From assembly GCF_000473045.1 (NCBI RefSeq), contig NZ_AXAY01000016.1, positions 124,180-188,179 on the forward strand: DNA of 64,000 nt. The letters run 5' to 3'. Of this stretch, positions 53,122 to 62,696 are shown in pieces. The DNA is from Bradyrhizobium sp. WSM3983. GTDB lineage: Bacteria; Pseudomonadota; Alphaproteobacteria; Rhizobiales; Xanthobacteraceae. Position 1 is the first letter of the stretch. Each line of letters starts with the position of its first letter. The position numbers were made by a program, and so were the translations under genes. The notes beneath the pieces are model-generated. The model was not told the DNA's origin. It saw only the letters and a list, made by a program, of their open reading frames with translations, and searched no databases.

Positions 53122-54228
53122 ATGCATAAACGATTGGCTTTCGTTGATACGCTTCGCGGCATCGCAGTGCTGTCGGTCGTGCTGCAGCACGCGCTCGAGC
53201 AGGTCGTGCTCAATCAGTCAACCGGAGGCTACTATTGGGCGTTTCATTATGCGCTCGGAGAATATTTCAATTTCGGTCGGTTTGGCGTGGTGCTGTTCTT
53301 CTTTGTCAGCGGCTTCGTGATTCCCTACAGCTTTCCAAACAGTGCCGCCCCGGTTCGGGACTTCGCTATCAGTCGCTTTTTTCGCCTCTACCCGGCGTAC
53401 TGGTTGTCGATCGTTCTCCTGCTGGTTCTCTCCCCAATCCTCGAGGGGAAATCGTTTCCCCTGTCGCACGTCGCTGCGAATGCGACCATGTTTCAGATGT
53501 TCATGGGCATTCCCAATATCAGGATCGCCTATTGGACGCTCGCGGTGGAGCTGATGTTCTATGTCAGCTGCATTTGCCTTTTTGCCAGCGGATTCCTTAC
53601 GCGCCGCCTGACTGCGTTCCAGATCGTCATCGCAACCTGCGTCATCGGAATAGTTGCGTTTCCAGTTATCAAGGTTCATGCCGTGTGGGGCGTGCTTGAG
53701 CTGGCGCTCGATTTGACGGCGATGTTCTTCGGCAAGGTGATCCGCGATACCGTCATGGAAGGCAAGCTCAGTTGGCGCCACGTCGGGATCTGCGCTGTTC
53801 TCTACGTGATCTTTGCTGCGGGCGTCGCGTACAGGCGTTACGGCATCGACTACCAGGAGAATTTTTTCTGCGCTTACGGCATGGGCGCCGCCTACATTCT
53901 GGCGGCCTGCGTATTCATTGGCTTCGCGGCCCTCGGCGAGAAAGCCGCCTGGCGCTCCATGTCCTTTGTCGGGATGATCAGTTATTCGGTCTACCTGATG
54001 GGGTCGTTTGCCATGATGGTCATCTTCTACTTTTTTGGCGCGGGCAACGGCCCCTTGCAGTGGTTCCTCTTTGCTGCCGCAGTCGTCGCCGCTTCGATCC
54101 TTGTCAGCTGGTTGACCTATCTGACGGTCGAAAAGCCCTGCATCAGTTTCGGGCATCGTTTCCGTTCCCCGCGAGGTCTTGCTTCGGTTTCGCTCCAGTC
54201 GTCGCTGCGAAGTCAGGTGGCAGAATGA
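53122..54228 (+). CDS. Acyltransferase 3 family protein, copy 2
   Basis: A 368-residue membrane acyltransferase. It starts MHKRLAFVDTLRGIAVLSVV and has LQHALEQ with the key His. The second signature is VVLFFFVSGFVIPYSFP, and ISRFFRLYPAYWLSIV follows. The late stretch is FVGMISYSVYLMGSFA. The ATG at 53122 has AAAGGA 6 bases upstream; an ATG at 53116 overlaps that site. Its end overlaps the next acyltransferase gene (ATGA), so the two are translationally coupled. Confidence 0.87.
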   Translation: MHKRLAFVDTLRGIAVLSVVLQHALEQVVLNQSTGGYYWAFHYALGEYFNFGRFGVVLFFFVSGFVIPYSFPNSAAPVRDFAISRFFRLYPAYWLSIVLLLVLSPILEGKSFPLSHVAANATMFQMFMGIPNIRIAYWTLAVELMFYVSCICLFASGFLTRRLTAFQIVIATCVIGIVAFPVIKVHAVWGVLELALDLTAMFFGKVIRDTVMEGKLSWRHVGICAVLYVIFAAGVAYRRYGIDYQENFFCAYGMGAAYILAACVFIGFAALGEKAAWRSMSFVGMISYSVYLMGSFAMMVIFYFFGAGNGPLQWFLFAAAVVAASILVSWLTYLTVEKPCISFGHRFRSPRGLASVSLQSSLRSQVAE

Positions 54229-55319
54229 GAGTACCGACGCCCGCGTCTTATGCCGAGACGGGCGGCGGTTTTGTGCCGTCCATTCAGGGCCTTCGCGGCG
54301 TCGCAGCGATTAGCGTTCTGATCGACCATTTCTGCGACATGCCGAAAGGCGGTGTCTACGACATCCCCAATCCGGGATTCTTGCCGCCGATCTGGCCTTG
54401 GCTGCAATCGGTCATCAACTCGGGCGGGCACGGCGTAGAACTGTTTTTCATGATCAGCGGCTTTCTGATTCCCGCGAGCCTGGTGCGGCACGGATCAATC
54501 GGAAAGTTCACGTATGATCGCGTTCTGCGCATCATGCCGGTCTTCGTCGTGCTGCACCTCGCGTTGTTCGCGGCTGGCCCGATCGTTGGATACAAGTTCT
54601 TCCGGGGCATCGACCTGCCGACCTATCTCCAGGTGTTCTTCGCCAATTTGTTCTTCGTCCAGGATGCGATCGGGCTTCCGATTGCCCAGCAAAACGCGTG
54701 GACGCTGACCTACGAATGGGCGTTCTATATCCTGTTCGCATTGTGCTTCGGCGCCGTCGTGCGGCTGAAGAGCTGGTGGCTTGCGGCGCCACTGATCCTT
54801 CTCGGCTTCCTTTGCATCCTGCATTGGCCGATCACTGCCTTCTTCGTGATCGGCATGTTGTTCAGCGCGACCAATCTGCGCTTTCGGACGCCCGGAGCCG
54901 TAGGCGTCGTTGCCGGGCTCGCCTGTTTTGCCGCCATGTATGCCGCCCTCGACGTGCTGCATCCGTTTGCTGCGCTGATTCCGGGCTTTCTGCTGTTCGG
55001 AATGGTGTTGGCGACAGGATCGGGAATGTCCGGTCTGTTCAGCCTGGCGCCGCTGCAGTACCTCGGCAAGATAAGCTACAGCCTCTATCTCGTTCACCCG
55101 TTCGTGCTGTTTCCATTGCAGGTCATCGGGCTGAAGCTGGTCGATCGCGGTGTCGATCGCTGGCTGCTATGGAGCGGGTTCGTGATCTTTGGGCTGGCGC
55201 TCGCCTTGATCGCAAGCTCGCTCAGCTACGAGATCGTCGAGGTACGCCTGCGCCGGTTCATCGACGGGGCGCTCCGACACATCTTCGTACGGAAAATGGC
55301 GCAGAGCCGGGCGGCCTGA
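54225..55319 (+). CDS. Acyltransferase 3 family protein, copy 3
   Basis: A 364-residue membrane acyltransferase, ending in a short basic stretch. Signatures are SIQGLRGVAAISVLIDHFCD, VELFFMISGFLIPASLV and YDRVLRIMPVFVVLH. The late GKISYSLYLVHPFVLFPLQ is clear. It starts inside the last codons of copy 2. It is clearly diverged from copies 1 and 2, so the three probably modify different sugars or positions. It ends 5 bases before the convergent copy 4. Confidence 0.87.
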   Translation: MRVPTPASYAETGGGFVPSIQGLRGVAAISVLIDHFCDMPKGGVYDIPNPGFLPPIWPWLQSVINSGGHGVELFFMISGFLIPASLVRHGSIGKFTYDRVLRIMPVFVVLHLALFAAGPIVGYKFFRGIDLPTYLQVFFANLFFVQDAIGLPIAQQNAWTLTYEWAFYILFALCFGAVVRLKSWWLAAPLILLGFLCILHWPITAFFVIGMLFSATNLRFRTPGAVGVVAGLACFAAMYAALDVLHPFAALIPGFLLFGMVLATGSGMSGLFSLAPLQYLGKISYSLYLVHPFVLFPLQVIGLKLVDRGVDRWLLWSGFVIFGLALALIASSLSYEIVEVRLRRFIDGALRHIFVRKMAQSRAA

Positions 55320-55324
55320 TCGCG

Positions 55325-56671
55325 TCAAGCGGGCCTCTGATAGAACCGGCGCAGCCGCAGCGCCGGTTTTTCAATGACGTTCCAGGAGAAGGCCGCAAAG
55401 CCGAGCGTCAGCAAGATGACGATCGGCAGGATCATCGCCAGCGACAGGTGGTGATCCCGCCCCAGCACGCGCTGGAAGATGTCGATCGTCGCCTGCGTGA
55501 TCGGGAAGCCGTAGAGGTAGATGCCGTAGGACAGATCCTGGGTGAACAGTCGATCGAATGCCTTGAAACTCTGCATGCCGATGTAGACCGTGCAATAGGT
55601 CAGGAAGATCCCGGCAAGCGGCAGCAGAACGTTGAGCCACATGATCGCCGCGTAGCAGAGCGCCGACGCCGCAAAGATCGCCCAGTGGATCGGCACGTAT
55701 CTGGCGTGCAGGCGGAACACCATGCCGAAGAAGAACATGAAGACGAGGTACCAGCCGGCGAGCCGCGTCGAATCGGACCGGACGTTGAAGGTCGCGGGAT
55801 CGACGACGTAAGCGACCAGTTCGACGAGGAGGGCTGCACCCACCAGGAGCGTGATCCAGCGGATCTTTCGAGATTCACCAGAGATCATGCGCGCAAGCAG
55901 GAGCGCGAAGGCGAAGACGTAGCACCAGAGCTCCCAGGGCAGGGTCCAGAGATTGGCGTTGACCATCTCCGGCCAGGGATTGTGCAGGAACAGGCCTGGC
56001 AGCTCGAACGTGACGTGACCGACGATGTTGCCGAAATAGCGGTAGAACTGGTACTCGGCCAAATATTGCGACAGCGGCAATTGCGTTAGCAGCGGCCCGA
56101 CCACGAGCGCGCAGAGCGTCACCTCGACGCTGAGCGCCGGGACGATCCGCAACACGCGGTTGATGAAGAACGTCTTGAGATCCGGGTTCTTGATGGCGCT
56201 GCCGGTGACCAGAAAGCCGCTGAGTGCGAAGAACATCCCGACCAGCGCGATCAGCCCGGGCCGAAGCAGTTCCTGGATGATTTCGGGCGCATGGAGGTGG
56301 CTGAAGGACAGCGCCGTCAGTCCGCCCATCTTGTCGAAGGCGGCGGCGCCGGGGTCCTTGAGGACATAGACGGCCATTCCCGGCTCATCGAGCTTCTTGA
56401 CGAAGGCGGCGCCGGCGAACAGGCCGGCAACCGCGACCCGGCAATGATGCGACAGGATGACCAGCGACAGCAGGTGCCGCATCATGTTGAAGCCAGGTCC
56501 GAGACCTTTGTTCTTCGCCAAAATGGTTTCGGCGGTTTCCTGCCGCGCCAGGCCAGACTGGATGGTGTCGGGCAGCCGCCAGAAGCGCGTCGGAGCGGAG
56601 CGGCGCTCGCGGCCGAGTGCGCCCGGCAACGAAACAGTTGCGAGCTCTGCGTCTCGGTCCGGTTGCGACAT
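55325..56671 (-). CDS. Acyltransferase 3 family protein, copy 4 (degenerate first motif)
   Basis: A 448-residue membrane protein with a longer N-terminal part, MSQPDRDAELATVSLPGALG and on, before the first helix. The first motif reads NMMRHLLSLVILSHHCRVAV: the His is kept, but the usual RG-x-A is not. MFFALSGFLVTGSAI and FFINRVLRIVPALSVEV follow. The late SYGIYLYGFPITQA is present. It may have changed activity. The ATG at 56671 was chosen; frames upstream to 56779 are possible. Confidence 0.8.
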   Translation of the reverse strand: MSQPDRDAELATVSLPGALGRERRSAPTRFWRLPDTIQSGLARQETAETILAKNKGLGPGFNMMRHLLSLVILSHHCRVAVAGLFAGAAFVKKLDEPGMAVYVLKDPGAAAFDKMGGLTALSFSHLHAPEIIQELLRPGLIALVGMFFALSGFLVTGSAIKNPDLKTFFINRVLRIVPALSVEVTLCALVVGPLLTQLPLSQYLAEYQFYRYFGNIVGHVTFELPGLFLHNPWPEMVNANLWTLPWELWCYVFAFALLLARMISGESRKIRWITLLVGAALLVELVAYVVDPATFNVRSDSTRLAGWYLVFMFFFGMVFRLHARYVPIHWAIFAASALCYAAIMWLNVLLPLAGIFLTYCTVYIGMQSFKAFDRLFTQDLSYGIYLYGFPITQATIDIFQRVLGRDHHLSLAMILPIVILLTLGFAAFSWNVIEKPALRLRRFYQRPA

Positions 56672-56797
56672 TCTCGTCAGCCTTTCATGCACCTGTTTTG
56701 GCGACATCGATGGATGCCACGGAGTTGAAGCCAATTCATGGCCGTCAGGCCGACTTGCCATAGCACCAGATCGCACCACTCACCCAATCGATCGCCG

Positions 56798-57898
56798 CTA
56801 AGCGACGATCGAGCGGCGTCGCCCGAGCCTGCGGCAATAGGCAATGAGGGGTTGCTCGACATACCAATGGATCAGGATCCCGGCGACGACCGACAAGACC
56901 ACCGCAGCGATGACGAAGAGCGCGGACGGCAGCGGATTGTGCAGCCGGGCGGATATCTGAATCAGCACGACCGCGGTCGCGGCGTGGGTAAGGTAGATTG
57001 AATAGGAGGCGTCGCCGAGCAGCAGGCCGAGGGAATGCAGCGGCCCCGGCCTTTCGGTCGAGACGATGCCCAGCCACACGACGATCGTCGCGAACAGTGT
57101 CCACCACAGGGCGCGGAGGGCGTTGTCTTCCGACAGCGTCGCCCCGACAACGGCGGTTGCCAGGATGGTCGCCGCGAGCGTGAGCGGGAACGCCGCCGGG
57201 AATCGGCCTCGCACGAGGGGATGCCCCCTCAGCCAGAGCAGGCCCAGCGCAAAACCCATGCCGAACTGAAGGTTGGGCATCATGATGTTGCCGTAACCGA
57301 CCACGGTCGCGAGGGCGAGACCTTGGGTTTCGGGCTGTAGCAGTTCCGGCCACGCCAGCAGGTGGGACGCCGCGTACCACGCCAGCGGTGCAAGGAACCA
57401 GGCGGCCAGCAGATATGACAGAGGGCGCGGCCTCAGCATGGTGACTGCGAACAGGATGTAGAAAATGAACTCGTGCCTGAGCGTCCACACCACGTGGGGC
57501 CGCAGCTCTCCGATCGGCCAGAGCGCCATGGCTCGCAGGCCGGGCAGAAGATCGATCTTCGCCGTGCCGGCCATCGACAGCAGGTTGTATCCGATCACGC
57601 ATACCCACATGAAGGGAATGATACGCACGGAGCGGCGAACGAAGAATTCCGCGCGCGTGCTGCGGGTCGGGCCGAATGAAACAATCGTGATGATGAAGCC
57701 GCTGATGACGAAGAAGATCGCGACGCCGAACAGGCCGGTTTCAGCGAGCGCAAACGGGCTCTCGCCGTAGGACGGCGGCAGGCTGACCAGCCAGTTGACG
57801 TGCCAGATCACGACCAGAATGGCTGCAAAACCGCGCAGGTATTGAATTCCCGGTACGATCCCGCCCTTGGGGGAGCGTGCACCCTCGATATCCGTCAA
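56798..57898 (-). CDS. Acyltransferase 3 family protein, copy 5
   Basis: A 366-residue membrane acyltransferase. Motifs: GIQYLRGFAAILVVIWHVNW, GVAIFFVISGFIITIVSF and FFVRRSVRIIPFMWVCVI. The late ASYSIYLTHAATAVVLI is intact. A TTG start at 57898 follows GAGG at good distance; no ATG is near. It lies upstream of copy 4 on the same strand, so the two may be co-transcribed. Confidence 0.85.
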   Translation of the reverse strand: MTDIEGARSPKGGIVPGIQYLRGFAAILVVIWHVNWLVSLPPSYGESPFALAETGLFGVAIFFVISGFIITIVSFGPTRSTRAEFFVRRSVRIIPFMWVCVIGYNLLSMAGTAKIDLLPGLRAMALWPIGELRPHVVWTLRHEFIFYILFAVTMLRPRPLSYLLAAWFLAPLAWYAASHLLAWPELLQPETQGLALATVVGYGNIMMPNLQFGMGFALGLLWLRGHPLVRGRFPAAFPLTLAATILATAVVGATLSEDNALRALWWTLFATIVVWLGIVSTERPGPLHSLGLLLGDASYSIYLTHAATAVVLIQISARLHNPLPSALFVIAAVVLSVVAGILIHWYVEQPLIAYCRRLGRRRSIVA

Positions 57899-58035
57899 TG
57901 TCGCCTCAATGCCGCGCTGGTGCTCGATTTTACCGATCGCATCAGTGATCGGTCAAACCTGATTTTTTTGGCGCGATGATGATGAATGAGGCAATGCCGC
58001 AGCGATAACGCGGCCGCAAATGGGCGCCGCCGATC

Positions 58036-58080
58036 CCGGGTTGCATGCGGCGAGGCGGGGCCCGCCGCACGCAATCCCGG
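58036..58080 (-). terminator. Strong hairpin after the repeat glycosidase gene
   Basis: A long imperfect inverted repeat begins 5 bases after the stop codon. Left arm 58036-58052 (CCGGGTTGCATGCGGCG) pairs with right arm 58063-58080 (CGCCGCACGCAATCCCGG), with one bulge and one mismatch and a 10-base GC-rich loop. There is no T-run, so it is factor-assisted or protects the transcript end. Confidence 0.55.
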
Positions 58081-58085
58081 CTCGA

Positions 58086-61000
58086 TCAGACGAACAGGAA
58101 GTCGCTGCTGGTCACGTTCGCGGTGACGACGTTCTTCAGCAGGATGGTGTCGTTCGTCGTGACGTGGATCAGAGTGTCGGCACCGGACTGGCTGAGCTGG
58201 AGATGGCTGTAGTCAGCGGCCATCAGCTTGGCGATCGCCACCGTGTCATGGCCCGTCGCTGATCCAGCGTGGAAGCCGTTGACCGTGTCGCTGCCACCGC
58301 TGAAGGAGACGGTGGTCGACCCGACTCCGGCGACCGCAAACGTGTCGTTCCCGGTGCCGCCGGCAAGTGTGATGCCCGCGACCTTGGCCGACGCGTTGTG
58401 CGTGCCGTCCGAGTTCAGGATGTCGACATAGGCCAGGTTTCCGGCCGTGTTGTAGGAGTCGTGCTCGGTGTTGGTCGCGTTGAAGTAGAAATTGTCGTGC
58501 GACCCGTCGGCATTGTTGACGTACATCTTCGCCTTGACGCCGTCCGTGTAAACGGTCGTGGCGTTCGAGCCGTCGGTGTTCTGAACGTAGTCGCTGGCGA
58601 TCTTGCCGCTCGAATAGGTCTGGGTATCCTTCGAGCCGTCGGCATTCGTGATGTAGACCGAGGTCTTCACGCCGCCGCTGAAATTGGTCGTCGTGGTGTC
58701 GCCGCTGGCCTTCGCCACCGTCTGGGTCACGCTGCCAGTCGTATCGTAGGTGGACGACAGGGTCGAGCCGTCGGTGTAGTTCTGCACCTCGGTCGTCTTG
58801 TGGCCCGTGCTGTCGTACAGGTCCGTCGTGACGCTGCCGTCCGAGTTGACGACCTTGGTGTATTGCAGGCTGCCGTCGGCGTGCAGATCGGTGATCGACG
58901 TGATGGTGCCGTCCGCCTTGCTCTGCTGGATCTCGGTCGTGTAGGCCTTGCCCGTGACGTTGAAGAACGTGTTGGTGTGCGTGCCGTCGGCATGCGTATC
59001 GTAGGTCGCGGTCTTGATGTCGTTGCTGTAGACCGTCGTCGACGACGAGCCGTCGGTTTTCTGGATCAGCGTGCTGGTCAGGTGGCCGGATGTGTAGAGA
59101 TCGGACTCCTTCGAGCCGTCGGCATTGGTGATGTAGACCGACGTCTTGACGTCGCTGCTGAAGTTGGTCGTCGTGGAATTGCCGTCGGCCTTCGCGACCG
59201 TCTGCGTGACTGCTCCTGCCGTATTGTAGATGGACGTCAGCGTCGAGCCGTCAGCGTGGTTGACGACCTCGGTCGTCTTGTGGCCGGTGCTGTCATACTG
59301 GTCGGTGGTGATGCTGCCGTCGGCGTTGACGACCTTGCTGTACTGCAAGGTACCGTCCGCGTGGAGGTCGGTGATCGCCGTGAAGGTGCCGTCGGCCTTG
59401 GTCTTCTGGATCTCGGTCGTGTAGGCTTGGCCGGTGATGTTGTAGAAAGTGTTAGTGTGGGTGCCGTCGGCGTTGGTGACGTACACCTTGGATTTCACGC
59501 CGCTGGCGAAGACCGTCATCGTCGACGAGCCGTCGGTCTTCTGGACGAGGTCGCTGGCGATCACGCCGTCCGTGTACAGCTGGGTTTCCTTGGTGCCGTC
59601 GGCGCTGGTGATGTAGATCGAGGTCTGGACGCCGGCGCTGAGGTTGGTGGTCGTGGTGGTGCCGTTGGCTGCCTTGGAAACCGTCTGCGTCGCGACCCCT
59701 GAAGTATTGTAGGACGTCGTGAGGCTCGATCCGTCGGCGTAGTTGTGCACCTCCGTGATCTTCTGGCCCGCTGTGTTGTAGAGGCCGGTGGTGGTGCCCC
59801 CGTCCGCGTTGGTGATCTTGGTGTACTGCGTCGTGCCGTCGGCATGCAGGTTGGTGAAGGCGGTCACCGTTCCGTCCGCCTTGGCGGTCTGGATCTGCGT
59901 CGTATAGGGCTGGCCGGTGATGTTGTAGAAGGTGTTGGTGTGGGTGCCGTCGGCGTTGGTGACATACACCTTCGATTTCACGCCGCTCACATAGACCGTC
60001 ATCATCGACGATCCATCGGTCTTCTGGACGAGGTCGCTGGCGATCACGCCGGCCGTAAACAGCTTGGTTTCCTTGGTGCCGTCGGCGCTGGTGATGTAGA
60101 TCGAGGTCTGAACGTCGGCGCTGAGGTTGGTGGTCGTGGTGGTGCCGTTGACTGCCTTGGAAACCGTCTGCGTCGCGACCCCTGATGTGTTGTAGGTCGT
60201 GGTCAGGCTCGAACCGTCCGCGTAGTTCTGGACAGCGGTGATTCTCTGGCCGGCGGTGTTGTAGAGGCCGGTGGTGGTGCCCCCGTCCGCGTTCGTGATC
60301 TTGGTGTACTGCGTCGTGCCGTCGGCATGCAGGTTGGTGAAGGCGGTCACCGTTCCGTCGGCCTTGGCGGTCTGGATCTGCGTCGTGTAGGCCTGACCGG
60401 TGATGTTGTAGAAGGTGTTGGTGTGGGTGCCGTCGGCGTTGGTGACATACACCTTGGATTTGACGCCGTTGGCATAGACCGTCATCGTCGACGATCCGTC
60501 GGTGTTCTGCACGGAATCGCTGGCGATCTGCCCCGCCGTGTACAGCTTGGCTTCCTTGGTGCCGTCGGCGCTGGTGATGTAGACCGATGCCAGCACGCCG
60601 GCACTGTAGTTCGTCGTCGTGCTTGCACCGCTGGCAGCCTTCGCGACGGTCTGCGTCACCGCGCCGGTGGTGTCGTAATTCGTGGTCAGGCTCGAACCGT
60701 CGGCATAGTTGCGCACTTCCGACGTCTTCTGGCCGGCGCTGTTGTAGAGATCCGTGGTGGTGCTGCCGTCGGCGTTGAGCACCTTGGTGTACTGCGTCGT
60801 GCCGTCGGCGTGCAGATTGGTGATGGAGCTCATCGTTCCATCGGCCTTGGTGGTCTGGATCTGGGTGGCGTAGGCCTGGCCGGTGATGCCGTAGAACGTG
60901 TTGGTGTGCGTTCCGTCGGCATTGGTCACATAGACCTTGGACTTCAGGCCGTTCGTGTAGACCGTGGTCGTGACGGTCTTGTCCACATCGTTGACGGTCT

Positions 61001-62696
61001 CGCTCGAGATGCTGCCGTCCGAATTGTAGTTGGTGGTCTGCTTCGCGCCGTTTGCGCTGACGATCACTTCCTGTGTCTTCACGCCGGCCGCGTACAGGAT
61101 CGTGTCGCTGCTCGAGTCGACATTGACGAGCGATTTGCTGGTGATGACGCCGTTGCTGAAGTTCGACGTCTGCGTTCCCGTCTGTGTGCCGGACGCGCTG
61201 AAGAACTTGGTCTCGCTCCAGCTCGATGTGGAGGTTGTGACGGAGAACGAGTAGCCGCCCTGGATCGCCGCGAGCGCGTTTCCGTAGTGCGAGATGATGT
61301 AGTTCATCGTCGACACGGACGCGACGGCAAGCACATGGGTGTCGGTCAGCGTGATCGACTGCAGGGTAGTCGATGCCGAGAGATCGGCGAGTTCCGCGAC
61401 AATCTGGGCGGCCGTGCCGGTGACGTCGGTGGCCTGCGCCGGATTCGAGGGCGCCCGGGCCACGCCGTCGATCTCGATGATGATGGGGTGGTCGCTCACG
61501 GGAATTGTGAACGAGCTGACATTGGTATAGGTCGCGATCGGGTCGGTTCCGCCCGTGGGATCGTAGACCTTGATGGATTGGTGCACGCCGTCGAGCTGAA
61601 CCGTGACGCTCTGGCTCGGGTTGCTGATCTCGGTTTTGGTCTTCTGGTCCCAGACCTTCGGCTCGGCCCAGACGACGAGATCGTAGGCGCCGTTGCTCTT
61701 GCCGAGCACCATGCTGTTGCCCGAATCCGGCATGTTGCTGAGCGTGTAGCTCAGCGGGCTCGTCGGCTGGCCGCTGCCGCTTCCGTCGTCGTTAAGAATT
61801 GTCGTCAGGTTATGGACCGCGGTGGCAGCCAGCTTGGGCGTGCCGTCGTCGTAGAACAGTCCGAAATGGCTCTGCGGATCGGTATCGCTGCTCGACGAAT
61901 TGCGGTCGAGCAGTTCGTAGAGATAAGTCGTGCCGACACCGTCCTTGAAGGCGTCCATCAAGGTGTTGAGGATTGATTTTGCCTGAACCGACTCGTTCAC
62001 GCCGAGATACGGCGTGGTGCTCAGCGTGGTGTAGCCGGTTTCGGTGATCACCGTGGGATCGCCGGGAGACACCGAGGTTGCGAGGTTCAACGCCGATGCC
62101 AGCGCGGCGGCCGGCGTGGTGCCGGTGCTGACATAGGCGTGGGAGTTGGCATAGTCCGAGGATGAGCCGAGATTTCCGAGCTTCGAGAAATCGTTGGGAT
62201 CGTCGTAGCCGAGAGTCAGATTGTAGACCGGAAGCTTCGAGAGCGTCGCATCGGCCTTGATCGCGCTGTAGAGCGCCTGCTGAAATTGCGCGGCCGCCTG
62301 GATCGTCGAGCTGCCGTTGTAGCTGAACGCCTGGAGATTGACTTCGTTCAGGCCTTCGAGCGCGATGATGCTGCCCGGATGTGCCGCCTCGAACGCGTCG
62401 AGTGCGGCGATGTATTGCTGCAAGCCCGCGGCACCCGTCGCCGGGATCGACGATGAAACGCCGAGATCGAACTTGTATCCGTCGTTCGCCAGACCGTCGA
62501 GCACGGGCTGTGCTCCCGGGATGTTCGTCAAACCGTCACGAAGCGTGGTGACGCCGAGATATTTGAGGTCGGCTTCGACGAGTGCGAGATTGTTGTAGCT
62601 GCCCCACGCATATGACACGTGCGTGTTGACGCCGATTGAACTTGTGAACGCGCTTGCGGAGAGAACAGTTTGGTCGCTGCTGGTGATGGTCGCCAT
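58086..62696 (-). CDS. Giant secreted-type protein: clan GH-A glycosidase head, repeat stalk, RTX-like tail
   Basis: A 1536-residue protein. Residues about 15-300 read like a clan GH-A barrel, with ALEGLNEVN (acid/base Glu118) and VITETGYTTL (nucleophile Glu219), 101 residues apart. Residues about 310-415 form a beta domain. A linking region (about 415-580) follows. Five repeats of 160/161 residues plus a partial one (about 585-1430) are built from short NADGT/YADGS/TDGS units with regular Tyr. The end has GGTGNDTFAVAG and a DTVNGFHAG block as in type I-secreted proteins. There is no N-terminal signal peptide. It could cut or bind the exopolysaccharide made by this locus. Confidence 0.8.
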   Translation of the reverse strand: MATITSSDQTVLSASAFTSSIGVNTHVSYAWGSYNNLALVEADLKYLGVTTLRDGLTNIPGAQPVLDGLANDGYKFDLGVSSSIPATGAAGLQQYIAALDAFEAAHPGSIIALEGLNEVNLQAFSYNGSSTIQAAAQFQQALYSAIKADATLSKLPVYNLTLGYDDPNDFSKLGNLGSSSDYANSHAYVSTGTTPAAALASALNLATSVSPGDPTVITETGYTTLSTTPYLGVNESVQAKSILNTLMDAFKDGVGTTYLYELLDRNSSSSDTDPQSHFGLFYDDGTPKLAATAVHNLTTILNDDGSGSGQPTSPLSYTLSNMPDSGNSMVLGKSNGAYDLVVWAEPKVWDQKTKTEISNPSQSVTVQLDGVHQSIKVYDPTGGTDPIATYTNVSSFTIPVSDHPIIIEIDGVARAPSNPAQATDVTGTAAQIVAELADLSASTTLQSITLTDTHVLAVASVSTMNYIISHYGNALAAIQGGYSFSVTTSTSSWSETKFFSASGTQTGTQTSNFSNGVITSKSLVNVDSSSDTILYAAGVKTQEVIVSANGAKQTTNYNSDGSISSETVNDVDKTVTTTVYTNGLKSKVYVTNADGTHTNTFYGITGQAYATQIQTTKADGTMSSITNLHADGTTQYTKVLNADGSTTTDLYNSAGQKTSEVRNYADGSSLTTNYDTTGAVTQTVAKAASGASTTTNYSAGVLASVYITSADGTKEAKLYTAGQIASDSVQNTDGSSTMTVYANGVKSKVYVTNADGTHTNTFYNITGQAYTTQIQTAKADGTVTAFTNLHADGTTQYTKITNADGGTTTGLYNTAGQRITAVQNYADGSSLTTTYNTSGVATQTVSKAVNGTTTTTNLSADVQTSIYITSADGTKETKLFTAGVIASDLVQKTDGSSMMTVYVSGVKSKVYVTNADGTHTNTFYNITGQPYTTQIQTAKADGTVTAFTNLHADGTTQYTKITNADGGTTTGLYNTAGQKITEVHNYADGSSLTTSYNTSGVATQTVSKAANGTTTTTNLSAGVQTSIYITSADGTKETQLYTDGVIASDLVQKTDGSSTMTVFASGVKSKVYVTNADGTHTNTFYNITGQAYTTEIQKTKADGTFTAITDLHADGTLQYSKVVNADGSITTDQYDSTGHKTTEVVNHADGSTLTSIYNTAGAVTQTVAKADGNSTTTNFSSDVKTSVYITNADGSKESDLYTSGHLTSTLIQKTDGSSSTTVYSNDIKTATYDTHADGTHTNTFFNVTGKAYTTEIQQSKADGTITSITDLHADGSLQYTKVVNSDGSVTTDLYDSTGHKTTEVQNYTDGSTLSSTYDTTGSVTQTVAKASGDTTTTNFSGGVKTSVYITNADGSKDTQTYSSGKIASDYVQNTDGSNATTVYTDGVKAKMYVNNADGSHDNFYFNATNTEHDSYNTAGNLAYVDILNSDGTHNASAKVAGITLAGGTGNDTFAVAGVGSTTVSFSGGSDTVNGFHAGSATGHDTVAIAKLMAADYSHLQLSQSGADTLIHVTTNDTILLKNVVTANVTSSDFLFV
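58536..60944 (-). repeat. Five tandem 480/483-bp coding repeats
   Basis: Periodicity measured from the recurring motif for THTNTFYN: starts at 60898, 60415, 59932, 59449 and 58969, so spacings are 483, 483, 483 and 480 bases. Units begin at the KSKVYV codons (first at 60944, second at 60461). Copies 2-4 are closest to one another. A decayed partial unit follows to about 58400. Such repeats can expand or contract by recombination. Confidence 0.9.

Noticed and set aside
53772..55319. A longer start for acyltransferase copy 3 (515 codons)
   Set aside because: The extra N-terminus is the out-of-frame image of copy 2. The ATG at 54225 overlaps the copy 2 stop in the usual ATGA manner.
58536..60944. 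Regular repeats considered as a CRISPR-like or minisatellite array
   Set aside because: The period of 480/483 bases is a multiple of three and lies inside one long frame. There are no short repeats with unique spacers.
58269..61976. Plus-strand frames at 58269-59702 and 60327-61976 with internal repeats
   Set aside because: They mirror the 480/483-bp coding repeats of the glycosidase on the other strand. The repeat pattern explains the open frames.
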